Notes under the pieces: generated by a model | Seen by the model: only the letters and a program-made list of their open reading frames with translations | Database searches by the model: none | What the model was told of the DNA's origin: nothing | Position numbers and translations under genes: made by a program | In this document: in pieces, positions 27,625-35,342 of the stretch | How the letters are laid out: each line of letters opens with the position of its first letter | Numbering within the stretch: the stretch's first letter is position 1 | Assembly (NCBI GenBank): GCA_046704385.1 | Contig: JBJKSB010000009.1 | Location: 139,504-203,503 of the forward strand | Direction: 5' to 3' | Source: GH45 sp046704385 | GTDB taxonomy: Bacteria; Bacteroidota; Bacteroidia; Bacteroidales; SZUA-534 | DNA: 64,000 nucleotides

Positions 27625-27771
27625 ACGTATTTTTTCAGGGAGTAAAAAATAGACTTAAGGACAAAGTTTTTGTACCCAGGTGGTTGTCATGTTCTAAGTG
27701 CAAACCAATTTTTGGGACAATAGGTTGTATTGCTGTGTTTTTATAGTATTTATATTCAAAAATGACTCAAA

Positions 27772-29442
27772 ATGGGAATTGATGATAATAATGAAAATAC
27801 CGGGCAATCGTTAATTGAAAGGCTCGATAAATTGGAATACAGGATAAGCCGGATTGAAGGAGCTTTGTCCTTAAGTTTTGATGAGGAAAAATATAAAAAT
27901 GGTGAAGATCGGTTTTTGCAGAAAAAGAAACCGGTTGTAAAAGATGATGATTCAGTCGAAAACCGCATTGGTGAGCACGGAATGGCCTGGTTAGGAAATA
28001 TTATTCTGACCTTTGGTATCATTTTTCTTACACAATACTTTAATTCTCTTGGATTTACTTTTTTGTCAAGTGTTCTTGGACTAATAACAACAGGAATTGT
28101 TTTTTACCTGTCAAAATACTTTAAAATTAATTATCAAAGTCTTGCATTATTGTTTCAGCTTACCGGTTATGTTTTGCTTTATTATTTTATAATGCGACTA
28201 TTCTTTTTTATGGAGGAGCCGGTAATTAAGCAAAAATATATTGTAATTTTCTTTTTACTTGTTCACAATGTATTTTTATTTATTGACTTTTTAAAATCGA
28301 AGAATACCATTAAAGGTGCGATAGGTGTTGTTTTAATCACCCTAACAGCAATTCTTACCGATAATTCCGTTTTGTGTTTCATATTATTCACTTTAGCGGC
28401 CTATGGGCACTTTTATGCATATAAGCAGATAAAAAGTGCAAAGCTTTTACTTTTCAGTATTTTTACCTCTTATATAGGTATATTGGTTTATATATTAGGA
28501 AATCCGATTGTTGGCCATAATTTACATTTTATACAAGACGATCAGTTTATATTGATTTTTGTGATCGCTATCGCCGCTATTTATTCTCAACTGGCTTTGC
28601 AACCTAAATCAGAACATCCCTATGTTAATGATGGAATATTTAGTGCCATAATCCTCAATGGTATTTTGTTTAGTTTAATTCTGGGTATTTCAGTTATTGC
28701 CTTGTTCGAGAAGCATTTTATCTGGATATTTTTAAGTTTATTTATTATTTGCCTTGCATTTTCAGCCTGGTTAAAGCTAAAGTCAGAATGGGTAAATGTA
28801 ACCGCTTTATACGCCTTATATAGTTTTATGGCATTTAGTGTGGCTGTTTTTAGTTTTTATGCTTTACCATGGGCTCTTTTCTGGTTATCTATTGAAAGTT
28901 TACTGGTAGTAGCCATATCGTTATGGTACAGGACCAAAATTATCATCATACTCAACCTGGCTTTGTATACATTACTGCTTCTTTTAAACCTGTTTTATTC
29001 CGATTTCCAAAGCATAACATATTTCACTTTTGGTATTGTGGCTATATTTTCAGCGCGCATTATTAATTGGAAAAAAGAACGACTTGAAATTAAAACTGAG
29101 TTTTTAAGAAATACCTACTTAATAGCTGCTTTTATAATATTTCCAATATCATTATATAAAACAGTTCCAGCGCAATATGTCACCATTTCGTGGGCATTGT
29201 TAGCGGTTGGTTATTTTTTATTAAGTCAGCTATTGAAAAAAGTTAAATACCGGTATCTGGCAATAGGAACGTTAATAGCAACAGCTTTTTATCTTTTTAT
29301 TATTGATATGTCAAAAATAGAGCTGGTTTTCAGGGTAATTGCGTTTTTAGGATTGTCATTAATTTTGATTTTTATATCGATCTTTTATTCTCGCAGGAGA
29401 AAATTATCTGAAGATAATGGTGAAAATATAAATGATGATTAA
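27772..29442 (+). CDS. DUF2339-like polytopic membrane protein
   Basis: A 556-residue protein. A short soluble N-terminus with helical character (ERLDKLEYRISRIEG) precedes a segment NRIGEHGMAWLGNIILTFGI, a hallmark of DUF2339 proteins, then many hydrophobic helices (about 14-16). No catalytic motif is visible. The family function is unknown. It lies 147 bases after the NrfD-type gene on the same strand; that gap holds no clear terminator, so weak co-transcription is possible. Confidence 0.75.
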   Translation: MGIDDNNENTGQSLIERLDKLEYRISRIEGALSLSFDEEKYKNGEDRFLQKKKPVVKDDDSVENRIGEHGMAWLGNIILTFGIIFLTQYFNSLGFTFLSSVLGLITTGIVFYLSKYFKINYQSLALLFQLTGYVLLYYFIMRLFFFMEEPVIKQKYIVIFFLLVHNVFLFIDFLKSKNTIKGAIGVVLITLTAILTDNSVLCFILFTLAAYGHFYAYKQIKSAKLLLFSIFTSYIGILVYILGNPIVGHNLHFIQDDQFILIFVIAIAAIYSQLALQPKSEHPYVNDGIFSAIILNGILFSLILGISVIALFEKHFIWIFLSLFIICLAFSAWLKLKSEWVNVTALYALYSFMAFSVAVFSFYALPWALFWLSIESLLVVAISLWYRTKIIIILNLALYTLLLLLNLFYSDFQSITYFTFGIVAIFSARIINWKKERLEIKTEFLRNTYLIAAFIIFPISLYKTVPAQYVTISWALLAVGYFLLSQLLKKVKYRYLAIGTLIATAFYLFIIDMSKIELVFRVIAFLGLSLILIFISIFYSRRRKLSEDNGENINDD

Positions 29443-29723
29443 GCGCCTTCATCTGACTATTAAGATTGGATCACAAATTTGGTTGGCAAATAATTTGAGA
29501 ACAACACTGTGCGATGTTGGATCTCCAATAAAAAAAGACGAATCTTATTCCGTTTACAGGAAATTTATATTTATCGATAAGATGTATTAAGGATTAATAA
29601 GTAAAATGAAACGAACACTAACAAACTAAGCTTAATTGCACCATGTGTTTGTGGGCTTTTTGCTTTCAAATTAAATTAAACTAACTATTATAAAATAGGT
29701 GGCGGATATACCTCCAGTGCCAA

Positions 29724-29757
29724 CAAAAAAAGCAGGATAGTATTTTTCCTGCTTTTT
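29724..29757. terminator. Bidirectional terminator between DUF2339 and 19-heme genes
   Basis: A stem AAAAAGCAGGA/TCCTGCTTTTT with a short loop; T runs occur on both strands. On the minus strand it closes the 19-heme gene (stop at 29777). The preceding 281 bases (29443-29723) hold no open frame or motif I can support. Confidence 0.85.
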
Positions 29758-29776
29758 AATGTTATAAATATTAGTT

Positions 29777-32581
29777 CTAATTTGATCCAAATAACAGAGA
29801 GTAAATTATCAGGATAATCAGGGAAATTCCTACCGAGAGGAAAATAAAGCCAAATGTTTTGATAAATCTCATCCTGTTTTTCGAAATTTCCATCTCAACT
29901 TTAACTTCTTTAATTTTACCCGATTTAACCAGTTCTTCGTATTCTTTAGGTCGATCTTCCTTATATTCCTCTTCAGGAATATGGCCGGTAAATATTACGG
30001 TATCCATTGGAAAGGCTTCTGGCCTGAAGTGTGTATTGAAGAAGTGTATTGTGAAAATAAAACCAACAGCCAGTAAGGCTTCATCACTGTGGATAATCTG
30101 GGCAACATTTATTAACCATCCGGGTGCGATTCGGGTAAATATTTCAGGGAACCACATGAGTAATCCTGACAATCCAATTACTCCAACCCCCCAAAATACT
30201 GCCATATAATCAAATTTTTCCCAATAAGTCCATCTTCCGTATTGAGGTTTGGGGCCACGGCCGATAAACCATTTAATGGTAGCTCCAAAATCTCTGATAT
30301 CCTGACGGTTAAACATTAATGAAGAGCTACTGAATATAAATTTATTAAACTTAATACCTTTCTTGAATTTAGTATATAGCAAAGCACTTAAGTGGAATGC
30401 AAAATAACCAAAGGTAATAATAGCAGCAAATCGGTGCCAGTTGCCTGCAGCATGTACACCACCAATAGCCTCAGATAAAGTTTTGGCCCATGGCATATTG
30501 GCAAATTTTAGCATCATTCCGGTAAGTGCCAGAATTATAAAGCTGATTATTACAAAAATATGAGTTACCCGGTGTCGGGTTTTGAATCTTCTTATATATA
30601 CCTTATTACCAGCCTTATGATGCAGTTCTTTTCTGCGTTTACGCTCTTTCAATGAACGAGGCAGCCATAGCAGTGTATGAAGACCAAAGAAGGCAAATAC
30701 ACCAATCAACAGGAAGGTCATTCCCCAGAATGCATAATATAATGCAGGGTATTCGTCGCGGTTGTTATGGGTGGCATGAGTCAAAAACCCGGTAAAGCGG
30801 TGGCGTGCATCAGGGTGACATTTTTGACAGGTACCTAATATATTTTGTCTGCTAACTTCCGATTCAGGATTTTTTACATTCAATATTTTATGAGCACCAT
30901 GGCAATCAGAACATTTCGCTGCTTCTTTATATCCCAGAGTATAAGCTTTTCCATGGTATGTTTCCATATATGTTTCAGCTAAATGTTGATGGCAACGTCC
31001 ACACTGCTCTGTGATTTCAAACATAAATTTGTCACCTTTTATATCGGAAATTACGTGAGCCGAGTGACAAACTACGCAGGTCGGAAATTTATTATCACCT
31101 TTATCTTTAAGTATGGAGTGGTCGCTGGCAATGTATTCATCATAAATTCCTTTATGACATTTTGCACAGGTTTTAGGAACATTTTTGGGATTAATTGATG
31201 ACCGCTCATCTTCCTCTTTTAGTTCAAAGTGGGCTGTGTGGCAGTCGGTACAAATAGCCGTATTTATCAATCCTTTCTTCTCCATGCTTTGACCATGAAC
31301 ACTCTTTGAATAGTCGGCAATTGGATTTTTTTCTTTAAGATTTGTGTTTTGATTGGCCTTACCATTTTCATTATGGCAACCTCCGCATAAGCCGGGTACG
31401 GCAGTGCGGTAAGTAGGCGAGGAGTCATCTTCATGGCCTTTTACCAGGTGTGTGCCATGGCAGGTAGTACAATAAGGCGCATTTTCATTTTTGGCGAAAT
31501 AGGCCTGGCCATGTCCACTTTCAAAGTATTTTTCCGCAACTTCCTGGTGACATGCTGAGCAATCCACTTTTTTTGCCGTCTCACAAGGTCTCATAGCCCT
31601 AGTAGTAACATCGGAGTGACACTTAACGCATTTAATATTAATATGCTTCGATCCAATAAAATCAGCAGGCGTCACTTTAAGTGAAACAGACTTGCCGTCA
31701 ACTGTTTTATGAATGTCATCTTTCGCATGGCATTTTAAACAGGAATTATCAGATATTGACTCAATAATATTTTGTTGGTTAACGATATGTGGAGGATGGC
31801 AATCGGAACAAGCAGGAACTGCACCCGGCTTCTTCTCCCATAATTGCTTATTAATTACCTTAACGTGCACATCTTCGATGCGGGCATGACACTTCATACA
31901 GGTCGAGGCAATATTGTTAACTGAAATACTTGAATTTTTATTGGTATGCGGCAGAATTTTATGATTTCCATGACAATCGTTACATGTTGCTGTAACCGTC
32001 AGACCACTCTGGTATAAACCTCTTCCGTGAATACTTTGACTGTAATTTTCAAGAATGTTATGTTCAGAAATATTATACGATCGGGCCACTGGAGCACCTT
32101 CTTTATGACATTTTCCACATAACAGCGGAATATTCATTTTATAGGTCCTTGATTTTGGATTGGAATTGGCCAAAATATCATGGGTTCCGTGACACTCTTT
32201 ACAACTTGGAGCGTATTTGGCTTTGGCTTTTAAAGCTTTTCCGTGAACTCCTTCATCGTATTCCTTTTCAACATCATCATGGCAGTTGCCGCAGTTTACT
32301 TTAGCAAGATTTTCCTTATGGGGGAATTCCTCAACGGCGGCATCTTCGTGACAAAAAGTACAATCCAGATCTTTGTGTGGTGAATTTTTTAAGGTGTTCA
32401 GGTTAACAAATAAAGAAATACTTTTTCCACCAACCTCCTTTGTTAATTCAGGATCTTCATGACAAGTCATACAATCATCATTGGTTTGACCCATAACATT
32501 GTAATGGCAGAGCAAACCGAAGAAGAATAGTAAAATTAGTATTGTTTTTTTACAAAAACGGTAACTAGTAAGTAATATCAT
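29777..32581 (-). CDS. 19-heme cytochrome c fused to cytochrome b (duplicated eight-heme module)
   Basis: A 934-residue protein with an N-terminal signal (about 10-30), 19 CXXCH motifs between residues 37 and 589, then a cytochrome b domain with about five helices (from about 612; candidate ligands His in RVTHIFV, NWHRF, IIHSDEAL and TIHFFNTHF) and a final helix at the C-terminus. Heme motifs 1-8 (residues 37, 74, 97, 127, 155, 200, 228, 258) recur as motifs 9-16 with a constant shift of 244 residues. Motifs 17-19 (527, 557, 585) keep the 30/28 spacing of motifs 3-5. It should carry electrons between the quinone pool and the periplasm over a long heme wire. The gene is divergent from the tetraheme cytochrome gene at 32982. 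Confidence 0.93.
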   Translation of the reverse strand: MILLTSYRFCKKTILILLFFFGLLCHYNVMGQTNDDCMTCHEDPELTKEVGGKSISLFVNLNTLKNSPHKDLDCTFCHEDAAVEEFPHKENLAKVNCGNCHDDVEKEYDEGVHGKALKAKAKYAPSCKECHGTHDILANSNPKSRTYKMNIPLLCGKCHKEGAPVARSYNISEHNILENYSQSIHGRGLYQSGLTVTATCNDCHGNHKILPHTNKNSSISVNNIASTCMKCHARIEDVHVKVINKQLWEKKPGAVPACSDCHPPHIVNQQNIIESISDNSCLKCHAKDDIHKTVDGKSVSLKVTPADFIGSKHINIKCVKCHSDVTTRAMRPCETAKKVDCSACHQEVAEKYFESGHGQAYFAKNENAPYCTTCHGTHLVKGHEDDSSPTYRTAVPGLCGGCHNENGKANQNTNLKEKNPIADYSKSVHGQSMEKKGLINTAICTDCHTAHFELKEEDERSSINPKNVPKTCAKCHKGIYDEYIASDHSILKDKGDNKFPTCVVCHSAHVISDIKGDKFMFEITEQCGRCHQHLAETYMETYHGKAYTLGYKEAAKCSDCHGAHKILNVKNPESEVSRQNILGTCQKCHPDARHRFTGFLTHATHNNRDEYPALYYAFWGMTFLLIGVFAFFGLHTLLWLPRSLKERKRRKELHHKAGNKVYIRRFKTRHRVTHIFVIISFIILALTGMMLKFANMPWAKTLSEAIGGVHAAGNWHRFAAIITFGYFAFHLSALLYTKFKKGIKFNKFIFSSSSLMFNRQDIRDFGATIKWFIGRGPKPQYGRWTYWEKFDYMAVFWGVGVIGLSGLLMWFPEIFTRIAPGWLINVAQIIHSDEALLAVGFIFTIHFFNTHFRPEAFPMDTVIFTGHIPEEEYKEDRPKEYEELVKSGKIKEVKVEMEISKNRMRFIKTFGFIFLSVGISLIILIIYSLLFGSN

Positions 32582-32981
32582 AATATTAGGCTATTTATAA
32601 ATTATTGATTTTGAATTATTAAGCTAACAAAAAATTAAATTGGTTTTTAATACCATAATAATATTATCGTGTTTGAAAATATTAATATTTAGGGAGCAAT
32701 AAGGCTATTATTCTTACTTATTTACTAGTATAAAAATTGAATTTGATACGTATTGTAATTGATGTAAAATAATATCATGGTTAATATACAACTTTATTGA
32801 TAAAATTCTGTATCAATTTGGTGGTTGTAGAGTTTTTTTTTAAAACAAGCAAATTTCCTTTTAAAAAGAATTAATTTTATGTTAATAGTAGTAAATTTGA
32901 TCTTCAGAAAATGACCAGTGTTAGGAGATGGTCGAATTGATATAATGTTAGTAGTATTAATTTAATAGAAAGGAACCAATT
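32582..32981. other. 400-base divergent regulatory region between cytochrome genes
   Basis: No open frame is convincing. It holds a -7 element TAAATTTG at 32892-32899 facing the tetraheme gene (leader about 76 bases), and a perfect dyad TTGATA-N8-TATCAA at 32797-32816 whose spacing is longer than the FNR standard. Neither is proven. Confidence 0.4.
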
Positions 32982-33506
32982 ATGTTAAAAAATTTTGTAT
33001 TATTAATCTGTTTTGGATTTTTGATGGTAAGTGTATCATCAGCTCAGGATCATGAATATATTGGGGCTGTGAAATGCAAAATGTGCCACAATAAATCAAC
33101 CACAGGAAAACAGTATGACATCTGGGCTGCCAGTCCTCATGCTAAAGCAATGGAAAGTTTGAGCAGTGACAAAGCTAAAGAATATGCCAAAGCTCATAAC
33201 ATTGCCGATCCAGCAAAAGACAAAACCTGTTTAGCATGTCATAGCACTTATCATAGTGCAAGTGAAAGTTTAATGGCAACGATTACTGAAAAAGAAGGTG
33301 TTTCATGTGAATCATGTCATGGACCTGGTAGTTCATATAAATCAATGACTATCATGAAAGATTTGGCTAAAGCTAAAGCAAATGGTTTAGTTGTACCTAC
33401 AAAAGAAACTTGTGTGAAATGTCATAATGAAAAAAATCCATTCCACAAACCATTTGATTTTGATACATATGTGAAGAAGATTGCACATCCAAATCCAGCA
33501 AAATAG
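32982..33506 (+). CDS. Periplasmic tetraheme cytochrome c (c554-like)
   Basis: A 174-residue secreted protein: signal peptide ending near SSAQD, then CXXCH motifs at residues 32 (CKMCH), 83 (CLACH), 109 (CESCH) and 144 (CVKCH). The arrangement ECxSCHGPG with an early AASPHAKAM segment is that of cytochrome c554/c' family proteins. It is rich in Lys and Ala, soluble, and a good candidate shuttle between the membrane cytochromes encoded on both sides. An AAAGGA ribosome site precedes the ATG, and a strong terminator follows. Confidence 0.9.
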   Translation: MLKNFVLLICFGFLMVSVSSAQDHEYIGAVKCKMCHNKSTTGKQYDIWAASPHAKAMESLSSDKAKEYAKAHNIADPAKDKTCLACHSTYHSASESLMATITEKEGVSCESCHGPGSSYKSMTIMKDLAKAKANGLVVPTKETCVKCHNEKNPFHKPFDFDTYVKKIAHPNPAK

Positions 33507-33526
33507 TATTCAGTTTTATTATACAT

Positions 33527-33561
33527 AATCCCCTGGCATTCTGTCAGGGGATTTTTTTTTC
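33527..33561 (+). terminator. Terminator after the c554-like gene
   Basis: A 9-bp stem AATCCCCTG/CAGGGGATT with a nine-base loop and nine T residues. Confidence 0.93.
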
Positions 33562-33749
33562 TCTTAAAATAAATTTGTTTAATGTATTGAAAGTTAATAT
33601 CTTGTATTGATATTTATTAGAATGCGTTTCTGTACAATTAATTTAAATCAATAGTATAATTGATATAAAATTACAAATTGATATATATAAATCATTGGAT
33701 AGAACTGTAACTTTATTGGTATTCAAGTTTTTTCTCCATCATTTATTTA

Positions 33750-33757
33750 TAAGTTTG
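33750..33757 (+). promoter_or_regulatory. -7 element upstream of the NapC-like cytochrome gene
   Basis: TAAGTTTG matches TAnnTTTG and lies 32 bases before the ATG; the upstream TTG element is not clear. A dyad ATCAAT-N6-ATTGAT (33647-33664) is about 90 bases further upstream. Confidence 0.45.
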
Positions 33758-33789
33758 CCGTTCAATTTAAACTAAAAAATTATTTGATT

Positions 33790-35289
33790 ATGAAATTACC
33801 ATCTTCATATTACAACCTGGTTTCGTACATAGGGGTATCCATTGCGGGATTAAGTCTGTCTGTGATAATTTTTATGATGATACTTACTACGCGTATGCAA
33901 GAAACCAATCCTTATATTGGGATTATTCTATTCTTGCTATTACCGGCACTTCTGGTTTTGGGTCTTATCTTGATCCCGCTTGGAATGTGGTTGAAAGCGC
34001 GTAAGGTTAAAAGAGACCACGGGTCATTAACTGATAGCAGATTTATTTTGAACTTAAATGATAGAAGACACCGTAATGCTGCACTTGTTTTTATTTTTGG
34101 AACCATGGTTTTTCTGTTTTTTACGGGAATTGGCAGTTACGAACTATATCATTATTCAGAATCGGTTGAATTTTGTGGACAGGTATGTCACCAGGCAATG
34201 AGCCCTGAATACACAGCCTATCAAAAATCGCCTCATGCAAAGGTTATGTGTGCACAATGCCACATTGGTTCAGGAGCAAAATGGTTTGTAAAAGCTAAAA
34301 TATCAGGTTTGTACCAGGTTTATGCTGTGTTGGCTAATAAAGTGCCTCATCCGATTGAAACTCCAATTGCTAATTTGCGTCCCGCACGTGAAACTTGTGA
34401 AAAGTGCCACTGGCCCCAAAAGTTTTATTCAAATTCGTTACGTGACCTTAAATTTTACCTGAGTGACGAGGAAAATACTCCATGGGAAATACAGTTAAGA
34501 ATGAAGATTGGTGCCGATCATAGTTCACAGGGTTATACAGAAGGTATTCACTGGCATATTAATCCTGATGTTCAGATTGATTATATAGCTTCGGATAAAA
34601 AACGTGAAGTGATTCCATGGGTCAGATATATTAATAAAGCTACTGGTGATACTACCATATTTGAAGATAATTCGGATCCACTTGATGAAAATGCAAAAGA
34701 TACTTTATCGATGAGGGAAATGGACTGCATGGACTGTCATAACCGTCCGGCTCACAAATATCTGACTCCGTCAACTTTTGTTAATAATGCAATGGCGGGT
34801 GGTGAAGTGTCGCCGGAATTACCCGGAATAAAAGCACTTGCCATGGAGATTTTTGCTGAACAGTATTCGAATACTGACACTGCAATGAAAGTGATAGAGA
34901 ATAAGGTATGGAATTATTATATGGAAAATTATCCTGAATTGATTGCTCAAAAAGAATCGGTGGTAAAACAAGCTATAGCAGGGCTTCAAAAAGGATATAA
35001 ACAAAATATGTTCCCGGAGATGAAGGCTGATTGGAATGCTTATCCGGATCATATTGGGCATATGGAATTTAACGGTTGTTTCCGTTGTCATAATGACCAG
35101 CATCAGTCAACATCAGGAAAGGTTATTTCACGCGATTGCAATTTGTGCCATTCTATTATGCAACAAGGAAATCAGGATTCCGTTCAATATGCCAAGTTTA
35201 ATGAAAATCTTGAATTCAGGCATCCGGTTGATATCGATCAGGCCTGGAAGGAATCATCATGCTCTGATTGTCACAGAGAAATGTATTAG
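33790..35289 (+). CDS. NapC/NirT-type heptaheme cytochrome c with a CX3CH first site
   Basis: From the ATG at 33790 (a TTG lies six bases earlier) the protein is 499 residues. Three hydrophobic segments occur near 10-32, 43-68 and 95-116, followed by a periplasmic domain. The first heme site is CGQVCH (129-134), a CX3CH variant, then CAQCH (154), CEKCH (203), CMDCH, CFRCH, CNLCH and CSDCH, seven in total. The sequence around the first sites (VCHQAMSPEYTAYQKSPHAKVMC) and TPIANLRPARETCEKCHWPQKFY is that of NapC/NirT-like quinol-oxidising cytochromes. It should take electrons from menaquinol and pass them to periplasmic partners such as the tetraheme protein just upstream. Confidence 0.92.
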   Translation: MKLPSSYYNLVSYIGVSIAGLSLSVIIFMMILTTRMQETNPYIGIILFLLLPALLVLGLILIPLGMWLKARKVKRDHGSLTDSRFILNLNDRRHRNAALVFIFGTMVFLFFTGIGSYELYHYSESVEFCGQVCHQAMSPEYTAYQKSPHAKVMCAQCHIGSGAKWFVKAKISGLYQVYAVLANKVPHPIETPIANLRPARETCEKCHWPQKFYSNSLRDLKFYLSDEENTPWEIQLRMKIGADHSSQGYTEGIHWHINPDVQIDYIASDKKREVIPWVRYINKATGDTTIFEDNSDPLDENAKDTLSMREMDCMDCHNRPAHKYLTPSTFVNNAMAGGEVSPELPGIKALAMEIFAEQYSNTDTAMKVIENKVWNYYMENYPELIAQKESVVKQAIAGLQKGYKQNMFPEMKADWNAYPDHIGHMEFNGCFRCHNDQHQSTSGKVISRDCNLCHSIMQQGNQDSVQYAKFNENLEFRHPVDIDQAWKESSCSDCHREMY

Positions 35290-35312
35290 AAGAAGAATAT
35301 TTATAATAGTTT

Positions 35313-35342
35313 AAAGCCGGGTTTCAAAAGAATCCGGCTTTT
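35313..35342. terminator. Bidirectional terminator between convergent genes
   Basis: A stem AAAGCCGG/CCGGCTTT with A and T runs on its two sides; it overlaps the stop of the hybrid kinase on the minus strand and follows the NapC-like gene on the plus strand. Confidence 0.8.

Noticed and set aside
32797..32816. Dyad TTGATA-N8-TATCAA in the divergent cytochrome gap as an FNR site
   Set aside because: The half-sites are right but the spacer between TTGAT and ATCAA is 10 bases instead of 4, so binding by a standard FNR dimer is unlikely; AT-rich DNA gives such dyads by chance.
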